Source: Microbacteriaceae bacterium 3FA27C10
Lineage (GTDB): Bacteria; Actinomycetota; Actinomycetes; Actinomycetales; Microbacteriaceae
DNA length: 32,071 nt
NCBI GenBank assembly: GCA_005502775.1
Contig: SCNI01000037.1
Coordinates: 1 to 32,071 of the forward strand
Direction of reading: 5' to 3'
Part shown: positions 8,818 through 16,457 of the stretch, one piece after another
Layout of the letters: every line of letters starts with the position of its first letter
Position numbering within the stretch: position 1 is the first letter of the stretch
Notes under the pieces: generated by a model
What the model saw: the letters and a program-made list of their open reading frames with translations, nothing else
Database searches by the model: none
Told to the model about the DNA's origin: nothing
Translations under genes and position numbers: made by a program

Positions 8818-9378
8818 ATGGAAACGACAGCACCGGCGGCCAAAAGAACGGGAGGCCGCAGCGCCCTCGTTCTCGGCGCAGTGAAGCGCGCCACCGAGGA
8901 ACTCATCGAGGAGAAGGGTCGCGAGCGCCTGACCGTGCCGATGATCGCGGAGCGCGCGGGCGTGAACCCCACCAGCATCTACCGGCGCTGGGGAGACCTG
9001 CCCACCCTGATCAACGAGATCGCCACCTACCGCCTCGACCCCGCGCGTCCGCTGCCCGAGACGGGCGCCCTGCGCGACGACCTCACCGGCTGGGCCCGCG
9101 AGATCGTGGAGCACTACAGCACCCCGGTGAATGCGGCGCTGCTGCGCGGCGGGGCGTCGGTGGCCGGCGAGCGCGAGTCGGACTGCCTGCGCAACCGTCG
9201 AGCCGAGGCCACGATCTTCGTCGGCCGGCACCCCGAGGCCGGCATCACGCCCGACCAGGTGATCGACCATCTGGTGGCGCCGATCATCTACCGCGTCATC
9301 TTCCTCCCCTGGAGCCTCGACGACACCACGGCCGAGCGCCTCGTGAGCGATCTCTTCGACCTGCCCTCGCGCGCCTAG
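8818..9378 (+). CDS. TetR/AcrR-family transcriptional regulator
   Basis: A 186-residue repressor. The N-terminal helix-turn-helix domain spans about residues 15-65 (VKRATEELIEEKG...LTVPMIAERAGVNPTSIYRRWGDLPTLINEIA), a close match to the TetR pattern including the YRRW recognition helix. The C-terminal ligand-binding domain is divergent, with GRHPEAGITPDQVIDHLVAPIIYRVIF as the dimer-helix region. It is divergent from the MFS exporter, and the two dyads in between are its probable operators. It ends eight bases before the convergent oxidoreductase stop. The inducing ligand is unknown. Confidence 0.92.
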   Translation: METTAPAAKRTGGRSALVLGAVKRATEELIEEKGRERLTVPMIAERAGVNPTSIYRRWGDLPTLINEIATYRLDPARPLPETGALRDDLTGWAREIVEHYSTPVNAALLRGGASVAGERESDCLRNRRAEATIFVGRHPEAGITPDQVIDHLVAPIIYRVIFLPWSLDDTTAERLVSDLFDLPSRA

Positions 9379-9385
9379 GGCCCGG

Positions 9386-11110
9386 TCACGGGCGCGCGGC
9401 GGCCGCCGAGCCCAGAGCCGCGTGCACCGAGGCCACCGCGCTCGCGCCCTCTCCCACGGCGGCGGCCACGCGCTTCATCGAGCCGCGGCGCACGTCACCG
9501 GCCGCGAAGACCGCGGGCACACTCGTCTCGAATGGCAGCGGGCCGCGGCCGAGCGCCCGCCAGGCCTCGCCGAGATGCTCCTCGTCGAGGCGGGTGTCGG
9601 TGAGGATGAAGCCGTCGTCGTCGGTCGCCACCCCGCTCAGCCACGAGGTCGCGGGATGCGCGCCGATGAAACAGAACAGGCCCGAGCAGGCCTGCACGAC
9701 GCGCCCACCCGCATCCGCACCGCCCGTCGTCACCCGGCCCGCGGCATCCGAACCCCGAGTCGTCAACTCGATCGACTCGAGCGCCGCGTCGCCGTGCAGC
9801 GCCGTGACCTCGGTGGACGTGTGGATGGTCACGAGCGGATCGGCCCGCAGGCGCTCGACGAGGTAGTCCGACATCCCCGCCGAGAGCTCGGGCCCGCGCA
9901 CCACGAGCGACACCGCGTTGCCCCGGGAGGCGAGGAAGAGCGCCGCCTGTCCCGCCGAGTTCGCCCCGCCCACGACCGCGACCGGGCTGCCGGCGCACGA
10001 GCGCGCCTCGAGCTCGGTGGCGGCGAAGAAGATGCCGGCGCCCACGAACTCGCCCCAGCGCTCCAGCGGCAGCGCCCGGTACTCCGCGCCCGAGGCGATC
10101 ACGACGGCTCGGGCGCACAGCTCGGTGTCGTCGGAGAGCACCAGCTGCAGGCGGTCGCCGAGGGTGCCGAGCGACACGATCTCGCACGGGCTGAACAGGC
10201 GCGCCCCGAACTTCGCGGCCTGCACGGCGGCGAGGCCGGTGAGCTCGGCGCCGCTCAGTCCGTCGGGGAAGCCGAGGTAGTTCTCGATGCGCGAGCTCGC
10301 CGCGGCCTGCCCGCCCGGCCCGACGGCGTCGAGCAGAACCGTGCTGAGGCCCTCCGAGGCGCCGTACACCGCGGCCGCAAGGCCGGCCGGCCCGCCCCCG
10401 ATGACCGCGAGGTCGTAATGCTCGCCCGAGGGCTCGTCGTAGCTCAGGCCGAGCTGCTCGGCGAGCTCGCCCGGCGTCGCGCGGCGCAGGATGCGGTCGG
10501 GCAGCAGGGCCACGGGCAGCTCGGCCGGCGTGACGCCCGCGGTCTGCATCAGGGCCTCCCCGCCCACCGACTCGGCGTCGAACCAGAGGTGCGGCACCTC
10601 GAGCCGCGCCAGGTAGGTGCGCAGCGCGAGCGAGGCGCTCGACAGCACGGTGCCGATGACCTCCAGGCTGCGCGAGGCCTCGTTCTGCTGCAGCAGGCGC
10701 CGGCGCGCGAGCAGCGTGCGCACCAGGATGCTCGAGAGCTCGCCGTCCTCGCCCATCAACTGCCGGAAGCGCTCGGGCGGGATGCGGTGGATGCGCCCGT
10801 CTTGCGCCATGCGCGCGGTCACGAACACCCGCTGACCCGTCAGCAGGTTGAGCTCGCCGAGGAATCGGCCGGGTCCGTGCCGGGTGATGACCTCTTCGGG
10901 CGCGTCGCGCGTGGCCTCGCGCACGATCTCGACGAGGCCCGACTCCACGAGCACCAGGTCGTAGGCGCGGTCGCCGGTGCGGAACACGATCTCCCCGGCG
11001 AGCACCTCGGCCGGAGTGCCGTAGGACTTCAGGCGGGCGAACTGGGCGGGGTCGAGAGTGGGCGCATCCGGCGTTGCGGGGGCCGGCCCGGCGGGGTCGA
11101 ACATGCTCAT
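9386..11110 (-). CDS. cNMP-binding domain/thioredoxin-reductase-like FAD oxidoreductase
   Basis: A 574-residue three-domain protein. Residues about 20-135 form a cyclic-nucleotide-binding-type beta roll with FLGELNLLTGQR at 83-94. Residues about 148-222 resemble a thioredoxin/glutaredoxin fold lacking cysteines (YLARLEVPHLWFDAE, then ELPVALLPDRILRRATPGELAEQLGL). Residues about 232 onward are a thioredoxin-reductase-like flavoenzyme with IGGGPAG at 237-243, SRIENYLGFPDGLSG at 273-287, VVGGANSAG at 379-387 and a late AAGDVRRGS. The CxxC that should precede the NADPH-binding loop is absent; only C372 remains near it. It cannot therefore reduce thioredoxin in the classical way and may be a diaphorase-like redox sensor (inference). 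The start has a TACAGT-N6-ATG leaderless layout. Confidence 0.88.
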   Translation of the reverse strand: MSMFDPAGPAPATPDAPTLDPAQFARLKSYGTPAEVLAGEIVFRTGDRAYDLVLVESGLVEIVREATRDAPEEVITRHGPGRFLGELNLLTGQRVFVTARMAQDGRIHRIPPERFRQLMGEDGELSSILVRTLLARRRLLQQNEASRSLEVIGTVLSSASLALRTYLARLEVPHLWFDAESVGGEALMQTAGVTPAELPVALLPDRILRRATPGELAEQLGLSYDEPSGEHYDLAVIGGGPAGLAAAVYGASEGLSTVLLDAVGPGGQAAASSRIENYLGFPDGLSGAELTGLAAVQAAKFGARLFSPCEIVSLGTLGDRLQLVLSDDTELCARAVVIASGAEYRALPLERWGEFVGAGIFFAATELEARSCAGSPVAVVGGANSAGQAALFLASRGNAVSLVVRGPELSAGMSDYLVERLRADPLVTIHTSTEVTALHGDAALESIELTTRGSDAAGRVTTGGADAGGRVVQACSGLFCFIGAHPATSWLSGVATDDDGFILTDTRLDEEHLGEAWRALGRGPLPFETSVPAVFAAGDVRRGSMKRVAAAVGEGASAVASVHAALGSAAAARP

Positions 11111-11116
11111 GCTGAC

Positions 11117-11122
11117 ACTGTA
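11117..11122 (-). promoter_or_regulatory. -10 element of leaderless FAD oxidoreductase promoter
   Basis: Minus-strand TACAGT is followed by six bases and the ATG at 11110. This fixes the start, and makes the longer frame reaching 11170 unlikely because it would begin upstream of the promoter. Confidence 0.45.
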
Positions 11123-11162
11123 GGCGGGTGGCCCGCGGTCGGGCCTGACCCTCTCTGAGCCA

Positions 11163-11178
11163 TCGAACATATCTTCGA
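11163..11178. promoter_or_regulatory. Candidate LexA (SOS) box
   Basis: TCGAAC-ATAT-CTTCGA matches the actinobacterial/Gram-positive LexA box TCGAAC-N4-GTTCGA at 11 of 12 defined positions. It lies at the -35 region of the alkB-like gene, seven bases before its -10, and about 50 bases upstream of the divergent oxidoreductase start. A bound LexA would block the alkB promoter. Confidence 0.6.
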
Positions 11179-11185
11179 ATGTCTA

Positions 11186-11191
11186 TAGAGT
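11186..11191 (+). promoter_or_regulatory. -10 element of the alkB-like gene
   Basis: TAGAGT followed by seven bases and the ATG at 11199. The spacer contains GGAGGG, but only one base from the ATG, too close to act as a normal ribosome site, so a leaderless message is favoured. Confidence 0.45.
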
Positions 11192-11198
11192 GGAGGGC

Positions 11199-11831
11199 AT
11201 GAACCTCGACTTCCAGACCTCGCTCTTCGACGACGTCGACGCCGACCCCGGGCTCGAAGAGCTCGGCGACTCGGTGCAGCGCACGATGCTCGGCGCCGGC
11301 GCCTGGATCGACGTGCGCCCCGGCTGGGTCACCAACTCCGACGCCCTGTTCGAGCGGCTGGCGCTCGACGTCCCGTGGCACGCCGACCGGCGCGAGATGT
11401 ACGACCGGGTGGTCGAGGTCCCGCGGCTCGTCTCGCGCTTCGGCGCGGGTTCGCGCTATCCGGATGCCGTGCTCACCCGCGCGCAGAGCGCCCTGAACGA
11501 GCATTACGGCCGCCCTCCCGGCCAGGTGTTCGAGACCGCGGGCCTGTGCTTCTACCGCACGGGCGACGACAGCGTCGCCTGGCACGGCGACCGCGTGGGC
11601 CGCACGATCGACCGCGACACCATGGTGGCGATCGTCTCGGTGGGCGCGGCCCGCACGCTCTCGATCCGGCCGAAGGGCGGCGGTGAGACGCTGCGCTTCC
11701 CGGTGGGCCACGGCGATCTCGTGGTGATGGGCGGCAGCTGCCAGCGCACCCACGAGCACGCCATCCTCAAGACGAAGCAGGCGGTGGGCCCGCGGATCAG
11801 CGTGCAGTTCCGGCCGGTCTGGCCGACGTGA
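11199..11831 (+). CDS. alkB: AlkB-like 2-oxoglutarate/Fe(II) dioxygenase
   Basis: A 210-residue member of the AlkB family, which removes alkyl lesions such as 1-methyladenine and 3-methylcytosine from DNA or RNA by oxidative demethylation. The iron ligands are visible as H129-x-D131 in WHGDRVG and a distal histidine in CQRTHEHAI (185 or 187). The 2-oxoglutarate arginines are R199 and R205 in GPRISVQFR. The N-terminal GAWIDVRPGWV segment and PRLVSRFG near 75-82 match the nucleotide-recognition lid region. The ATG at 11199 is preferred over a GTG at 11190, which overlaps the -10. A LexA-type box upstream predicts damage induction. It converges with hemD across palindrome 2. Confidence 0.9.
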   Translation: MNLDFQTSLFDDVDADPGLEELGDSVQRTMLGAGAWIDVRPGWVTNSDALFERLALDVPWHADRREMYDRVVEVPRLVSRFGAGSRYPDAVLTRAQSALNEHYGRPPGQVFETAGLCFYRTGDDSVAWHGDRVGRTIDRDTMVAIVSVGAARTLSIRPKGGGETLRFPVGHGDLVVMGGSCQRTHEHAILKTKQAVGPRISVQFRPVWPT

Positions 11832-11843
11832 CCCGATCGACCG

Positions 11844-11888
11844 GTCGCAAAAGGCCCACTTCGGCCCCGCTGAGGGGCCATTTGCGAC
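11844..11888. terminator. Intergenic palindrome 2, bidirectional terminator
   Basis: A 14-base arm, GTCGCAAAAGGCCC at 11844-11857, pairs with 11875-11888 with one mismatch around a 17-base loop. It sits 12 bases after the alkB stop and 35 bases after the convergent hemD stop, so it can end transcripts from both sides. No T-tract. Confidence 0.6.
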
Positions 11889-11923
11889 GTCTCGGCGGCG
11901 GCCGGGGCGCGTGGGGGTGCGGG

Positions 11924-12727
11924 CTAGTAGTCCTCGCCGCCCGAGGCGGCGGCGCGGCGGGCGTTCGCCACTTCGATCACGGCGTTGATGAGCGACTCGG
12001 CCGAGCGGCCCTTCGCGATCACGTCGACCCGCAGCCCGTAGGCGCGCGCGTCCTCGGCGGTGCGCGGGCCGATGGCCGCGACGAGCGTGGACTCCGGGAT
12101 GGGCCCGAGCTGGAGCTGCACCTGCTCCGCCACCGAGCCCGAGGTCACCATCACGGCGTCGATGGCGCCGGCGGCGACATCCGCACGGATCTGCGGATCG
12201 ACCTGCACCCCGATCGTGCGGTAGGCCACCACGGACTCGACGGTGTGGCCGCGGGCGATGAGTCCCTCGGTCAGCACGGGCTTCGCGATGTCGCTGCGGA
12301 GCGTGAGCACCCGCAGCTCGGGCCCGAACTGCTCGAAGCGCTTGAGCTCGCGCAGCAGGCCCTTGGCCGAGTTGTCCTCCGGCGGAACGAGGTCGACCTT
12401 GTAGCCGGCAGCCATCAGCGCGGCCGCGGTGGTCTCGCCCACCGCGGCGATGTGCGTGGAGGAGGGCACCACGGCCTGGTGCGCCGTGAGCACGTCGACC
12501 GTGGTGGCGCTCGTCATGGTGAGCCAGTCGAAGGCCCCGGCCGCGAGCGCCTCGAGCGCGCGGTCGAGCGTCTCGGCGTCTTCGGTGGGCGCGAAGTTGA
12601 TCATGGGCGCCACGATCGGCTTGGCGCCGACCGCGCGCAGGTCGGCGGCCACGCCGTGGCCCCAGGGGCCGCCGCGGGGAACCAGGATGCGCCAGCCGCC
12701 GAGGGGGCGCTGCGCCCAGGCGGTCAT
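11924..12727 (-). CDS. hemD: Uroporphyrinogen-III synthase
   Basis: Cyclises hydroxymethylbilane with inversion of ring D to give uroporphyrinogen III. The 267-residue protein has the two-lobed family pattern: lobe one with GWRILVPRGG at 11-20 and FDWLTMTSATTVDVL near 65-79, lobe two with VVAYRTIG near 165, AVMVTSGSVAEQV near 184-196 and AAIGPRTAEDARAYGLRVDVIAKGRSAESLINAV near the C-terminus. Sequence conservation is normally low in this family; the TSG/IGP pair and the position after hemC make the call secure. The ATG overlaps the hemC stop by 4 nt. It is the last gene of the hemQ-H-C-D run. Confidence 0.92.
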   Translation of the reverse strand: MTAWAQRPLGGWRILVPRGGPWGHGVAADLRAVGAKPIVAPMINFAPTEDAETLDRALEALAAGAFDWLTMTSATTVDVLTAHQAVVPSSTHIAAVGETTAAALMAAGYKVDLVPPEDNSAKGLLRELKRFEQFGPELRVLTLRSDIAKPVLTEGLIARGHTVESVVAYRTIGVQVDPQIRADVAAGAIDAVMVTSGSVAEQVQLQLGPIPESTLVAAIGPRTAEDARAYGLRVDVIAKGRSAESLINAVIEVANARRAAASGGEDY

Positions 12728-13707
12728 CGGCCGGCCTCTTCGTCGGAGGAGTCGGCGGATGCGCCGAACGAGGCGTCGAGACCGCCGAGCGGCCCCACCG
12801 GAGCCAGCTCCGCCGCTCCGTCTTCGAGCAGCTGGGTCGCCACCGCCTGGCCGAGCAGCTCCGCCACGAGGTGGTCGTCGCCCAGCAGGGCGGCCGCGCG
12901 TTCGCAGCCGAGCTCGGCCGCGCCGTCCGCCTGGTACACCGTGGCCGAGAGCCGCAGCTCGTCACCCGAGACCGTCGCGGTCGCGCCCACGGGGGCCGCG
13001 CAGCCGGCCTCCAGCGCCGACAGCACCGAGCGCTCGGCGAGAACGGCCGTGCGCGTCGGCTGATGTTCGATGCTCAGCAACTCGGGAATGCTGTCTCCCT
13101 CTCGGGTCTCGATCGCGAGCGCACCCTGACCGGGAGCCGTCGGCCACAGGTCGAGTGCGAAGAGTTCGGATGCTGCGTCCAGCCTACCCAGCCTAGTCAA
13201 CCCCGCTGCCGCCAGGACCACGGCGTCGAGCTCGCCCGAGGCGACCTTGCCGAGGCGGGTGTCAACGTTGCCGCGGATGTCGACGACCTCGAGATCGGGG
13301 CGCAGGGCGAGCAGCTGCGCCACCCGGCGGGGCGAGCCCGTTCCGACGCGCGCGCCCTCCGGGAGCTCGTCGAGGGTGAGTCCGTCGCGCGAGCAGAGCG
13401 CGTCGCGTGCATCCTCCCGCTCGGGCACCGCCCCGATCACGAGTCCCGGATAGGGCTCGGTCGGCAGGTCTTTGAGAGAGTGCACGATGAGGTCGCACTC
13501 GCCCGCCACGAGGGCCTCGCGCAGGGCGCTGGCGAACACGCCGGTGCCCCCGAGGCTCGCGAGCGACTCGGTGGAGCGGTCGCCCTCGGAGGTGATGACG
13601 ACGATCTCGATCTCGATGCCGGTCGCCTCGGTGATCGCCGCGGCGACGTGCCAGGTCTGGGCGCGCGCGAGCGCGCTGCCCCGGGTGGCCATCCGCAGCG
13701 TGGTCAC
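12724..13707 (-). CDS. hemC: Hydroxymethylbilane synthase (porphobilinogen deaminase)
   Basis: Polymerises four porphobilinogens into hydroxymethylbilane on a covalent dipyrromethane cofactor. The 327-residue protein starts TTLRMATRGSALARAQT, has the catalytic aspartate D80 in HSLKDLPT, the binding segments GTGSPRRVAQL at 122-132 and DIRGNVDTRLGK at 143-154, and the cofactor cysteine C236 in LEAGCAAPVG. The chosen GTG at 13707 overlaps the hemH stop (GTGA). The alternative ATG at 13692 would cut into the conserved N-terminus. The C-terminal 30 residues are a nonconserved acidic tail. Confidence 0.96.
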   Translation of the reverse strand: MTTLRMATRGSALARAQTWHVAAAITEATGIEIEIVVITSEGDRSTESLASLGGTGVFASALREALVAGECDLIVHSLKDLPTEPYPGLVIGAVPEREDARDALCSRDGLTLDELPEGARVGTGSPRRVAQLLALRPDLEVVDIRGNVDTRLGKVASGELDAVVLAAAGLTRLGRLDAASELFALDLWPTAPGQGALAIETREGDSIPELLSIEHQPTRTAVLAERSVLSALEAGCAAPVGATATVSGDELRLSATVYQADGAAELGCERAAALLGDDHLVAELLGQAVATQLLEDGAAELAPVGPLGGLDASFGASADSSDEEAGR

Positions 13708-14894
13708 GGCGCGAGTCCCGAGAGGGCCGGCTTGAAGCCGAGGCGCACGTTCTCGCAGCAACCGGGCCGGCACACGTCGTACCACGGGCCGAGCGCCGTG
13801 ACCGAGCCCCGCTCTTCCACGGGCGTGCCGTTCACGCGCTCGAGCACGAGGTCGACCAGGCCCGAGACGTAGGCGGGGTCGACGCCGGGCGTCGGCGTGC
13901 GCACCGCATACAGGCCGTGCTCGGCCGAGGTCTCGAGGGCCTCGTTGTCGAGGTCCCACATCACCTCCATGTGGTCGCTCACGAAACCGAGCGGCACGAT
14001 CACCACGGCCTTGACTCCACGCGCGGGCAGCTCGGCGATGGCGTCGTTGATGTCGGGCTCGAGCCAGGGCTGCGTGGGCGGGCCCGAGCGCGACTGGAAG
14101 ACGAGCTGCCACGGAACGCTCTCGCCGGCGGTGGCCGCCGCCATCACGACCTCCGCCACGGCCTGGTGCTGCGCCCGGTAGGCGCCGCCCTCCCCGAATC
14201 CGCGCGACGCAGGACCAGAGTGGGCCGCATCGGCCGAGGGGATGGAGTGCGTGGTGAACAGCACCTCGACCTCGGTGGCGACGTCGATGCCGGGGAAGCG
14301 CATCCGGATGTCCTCGAGGGCACTGTAGACGCCGTCGATGAACGGCTGCACGAAGCCGGGGTGGTCGAAGAACTGCCGCACCTTGTCGATCGTGATCTCG
14401 CCCGCGAGACCGGTCTCGTCGAGGGCGATCGCGAAGTCCTCGCGGTACTGACGGCAGCTCGAGTAGGAGCTGTAGGCGCTCGTGGCGACGGCGATGAGCG
14501 AACGGTAGCCGCGGTCGTGCGCCTCGGTGATCGCCTCGCGCAGGTACGGGTCCCAGTTTCGGTTGCCCCAGAGCACCGGCAGCTCGATGCCGCGCGCGGC
14601 CAGCTCGGCCTCGAGCGCGCTCTTCAGCAGCCGGTTCTGCGCGTTGATCGGGCTCACGCCGCCGAAGGCCCGGTAGTGGTGGGCCACCTCCTCGAGGCGC
14701 TCGTCGGGGATGCCGCGGCCGCGCGTGACGTTGCGCAGGAACGGGATGACGTCGTCCTGCCCCTCGGGGCCGCCGAACGAGGCGAGCAGGATGGCGTCGT
14801 AGGCCACCGGCTCGGTGACGTGCTCAGGGCCGGATGCAGCGGCCGGGCTGGCACCGCGAACGAGAGCGGCGCCGTCGGACTCGGGGCCGGTCAC
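13704..14894 (-). CDS. hemH: Coproporphyrin III ferrochelatase
   Basis: Inserts Fe2+ into coproporphyrin III (CpfC role) given the HemQ neighbour. The 396-residue protein has an N-terminal low-complexity leader of about 30 residues, ILLASFGGPEG at 35-45, the metal-side histidine H216 in FTTHSIPSADA, and E310 in VSDHMEVMWDLD. Cysteines at C147 (SSCRQYRED), C375, C379 and C380 (VCRPGCC) match the [2Fe-2S]-ligand region known in actinobacterial ferrochelatases. Exact ligand assignment would need alignment. The GTG start at 14894 overlaps the hemQ stop, and its stop overlaps hemC, so the run is translationally coupled. Confidence 0.95.
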   Translation of the reverse strand: MTGPESDGAALVRGASPAAASGPEHVTEPVAYDAILLASFGGPEGQDDVIPFLRNVTRGRGIPDERLEEVAHHYRAFGGVSPINAQNRLLKSALEAELAARGIELPVLWGNRNWDPYLREAITEAHDRGYRSLIAVATSAYSSYSSCRQYREDFAIALDETGLAGEITIDKVRQFFDHPGFVQPFIDGVYSALEDIRMRFPGIDVATEVEVLFTTHSIPSADAAHSGPASRGFGEGGAYRAQHQAVAEVVMAAATAGESVPWQLVFQSRSGPPTQPWLEPDINDAIAELPARGVKAVVIVPLGFVSDHMEVMWDLDNEALETSAEHGLYAVRTPTPGVDPAYVSGLVDLVLERVNGTPVEERGSVTALGPWYDVCRPGCCENVRLGFKPALSGLAP

Positions 14895-15637
14895 TGCAGC
14901 ACCTCGACGATCTCGGCCGTGTCGATGCGCCTTCCCGTGAAGAACGGAACCTCCTCACGCACGTGCAGGCGGGCATCCGTCGCACGCAGGTGGCGCATCA
15001 GGTCGACCAGGTTGGTGAGTTCGTCGTCTTCGAGCGCGAGGATCCACTCGTAGTCGCCGAGAGCGAAGGAGGCGACCGTGTTGGCCAGCACCGAGCGGTA
15101 CTCGGAGCCCTTGCGGCCGTGGTCGGCGAGCATCGCGCGCCGCTCGTCCTCCGGCAGGATGTACCACTCGTACGAGCGCACGAAGGGGTAGACGGTGAGC
15201 CAGCCCTTGGGCTCCGCACCGCGCATGAACGCGGGCAGGTGGCTGGCCGAGAACTCGGCGTCGCGGTGCACGCCCATGGCGTTCCAGGTGGGCAACAGAT
15301 CTTTGAACAGGCGCGTGCGGCGCAACTGGCGCAGCGCCCACTGCAGCGTCTCGGGAACGCTGCCGTGCAGCCACACCATCACGTCGGCGTCGGCGCGCAG
15401 GCCCGACACGTCGTAGAGGCCGCGCACCATGACGTCTTCTTCGTCGAGCTCGGCGATGACGTCGTCGAGCTGGCCGACGGCATCCGGAACCTCGGATCCG
15501 TCGAGGAACAAGGGGGCATCGGGGTTGCGGCGGAAGACCGCCCACAGGGTGTAGCCGAGAACGGGGACCGCCTCGGAGTCTTCGACGTCGCGGGCGGGGT
15601 GGCTCGACGGCTCGACGTCGACGGTCGGGTCGGTCAT
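14891..15637 (-). CDS. hemQ: Coproheme decarboxylase (HemQ/ChdC)
   Basis: Performs the last step of the coproporphyrin route, oxidatively decarboxylating coproheme III to heme b. The 248-residue protein is a chlorite-dismutase-fold member. The catalytic tyrosine is Y150 in TVYPFVRSYEWY and the proximal heme histidine is H173 in MLADHGRKGSEYR. The chlorite-dismutase arginine motif is not evident, in line with a HemQ rather than a Cld. The N-terminal 20 residues are hydrophilic and variable. ATG 15637 follows AGAAGGA closely. It is the first gene of the hemQ-H-C-D run; the 119 bases before it show no clear promoter, so read-through from the envelope trio is possible. Confidence 0.95.
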   Translation of the reverse strand: MTDPTVDVEPSSHPARDVEDSEAVPVLGYTLWAVFRRNPDAPLFLDGSEVPDAVGQLDDVIAELDEEDVMVRGLYDVSGLRADADVMVWLHGSVPETLQWALRQLRRTRLFKDLLPTWNAMGVHRDAEFSASHLPAFMRGAEPKGWLTVYPFVRSYEWYILPEDERRAMLADHGRKGSEYRSVLANTVASFALGDYEWILALEDDELTNLVDLMRHLRATDARLHVREEVPFFTGRRIDTAEIVEVLQ

Positions 15638-15756
15638 GGTCCTTCTTCGTGTTCGGTGCGGGTGGTACAGGGAGGGCGGGGGAGTTCGGTTCGCGCCGGA
15701 GCGGGAGACCGGATGCGCGGGGCGGGGCCGCCGGGTTCCGGCCGGGCCGCTGCTTC

Positions 15757-16041
15757 TTACTTTCTCGACGCGGCGAAGCGGAAGCCGAGCACCGCGACGC
15801 CGGCGACGAGAGCCGCGGCGCCCGCGACTCCGGCCACGAGGGCGCCCGGGTTCTCGGCGCGCAGCGTGTTGACGCGGGTCTTCAGCCGATGGGCGGCGTG
15901 CCGGGCCTGCTTGGGCAGGTTGAGCTTGAACTCGATGGCGTCGAGAGTGGCCTTGAGGTCGGCGCGGGTCTTCTCGATGTCGGCCTGCAGTTCGGCCTGG
16001 GAGCGCCGGGGCGGTTCGGGCGCGGTGGCGGCTTCACTCAT
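15757..16041 (-). CDS. DUF3618 membrane-anchored protein
   Basis: A 94-residue protein. Residues about 12-45 are a charged helix of the DUF3618 type (RSQAELQADIEKTRADLKATLDAIEFKL), residues about 46-65 are basic, and about 67-90 form a single membrane segment before a short basic end. DUF3618 proteins are small actinobacterial envelope-associated proteins of unknown function that often sit beside Holin-X-like genes, as here. The ATG overlaps the stop of the upstream Holin-X-like gene by 4 nt. It ends the three-gene cluster located between hemY and hemQ. Confidence 0.82.
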   Translation of the reverse strand: MSEAATAPEPPRRSQAELQADIEKTRADLKATLDAIEFKLNLPKQARHAAHRLKTRVNTLRAENPGALVAGVAGAAALVAGVAVLGFRFAASRK

Positions 16042-16445
16042 GACTGACCCAATCCTTTGACCGTGTTGACGTCTTTCTTGATGCTCGTGATCGCGTCTTC
16101 GGGAACGATCGGCAGTCCCTTCTTGACCGAGGCCACCCCCACGAGCACGAGGACGACCGCGATGAGGAGCAGAGCGCCGGCCACGATGAGGGCGGCGGCC
16201 CAGCCCGGCAGCACGGTCGCGAGACCGAGAACGGCGGCGGCGATCAGCGTGGCGAGCGCGAAGAACGCCAGCAGAGCGGCCACCACGAAGAGTCCGATGC
16301 CGATGCCGAGCTTCGCCAGGCGTGCGGTGAGTTCGCGCTTGAGATTCTCGATCTCGTCCTTGAGCAGCTGGATGATGAGCGTCGGCAGCTCGGCGAACAG
16401 GGAGACGAGCGAGCGGCGGGCTCGTTTGTCGCGTTCTTCTGTCAC
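16038..16445 (-). CDS. Holin-X-like (actinobacterial holin superfamily III) membrane protein
   Basis: A 135-residue protein. A basic N-terminus is followed by an amphipathic region (SLFAELPTLIIQLLKDEIENLKRELTARL, about 13-42), two long membrane segments (about 46-72 and 78-106) and a basic C-terminal tail. This matches the actinobacterial Holin-X/phage-holin family in name only: such genes are widespread chromosomal envelope genes, and no phage genes are nearby. The GTG at 16445 follows AGGAGG with a five-base gap, a good ribosome site. It overlaps the DUF3618 gene by 4 nt and lies 12 bases after the YtxH-like gene. Confidence 0.82.
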   Translation of the reverse strand: MTEERDKRARRSLVSLFAELPTLIIQLLKDEIENLKRELTARLAKLGIGIGLFVVAALLAFFALATLIAAAVLGLATVLPGWAAALIVAGALLLIAVVLVLVGVASVKKGLPIVPEDAITSIKKDVNTVKGLGQS

Positions 16446-16457
16446 GGTGACCTCCTC

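Noticed and set aside
11190-11198. GTG at 11190 as start of the alkB-like gene
   Set aside because: It lies within the -10 hexamer and has no ribosome site; ATG 11199 fits a leaderless message and the family start.
9495-12965. A very long open frame on the minus strand (over 1,100 codons) spanning alkB, hemD and the FAD oxidoreductase
   Set aside because: It is an Arg/Ala/Pro/His-rich shadow typical of high-GC DNA, and it crosses several confidently identified genes and a terminator.
16038-16445. A phage holin implying a prophage or lysis cassette
   Set aside because: Holin-X-like proteins are ordinary actinobacterial chromosomal genes, and no endolysin, integrase or structural phage gene is nearby.
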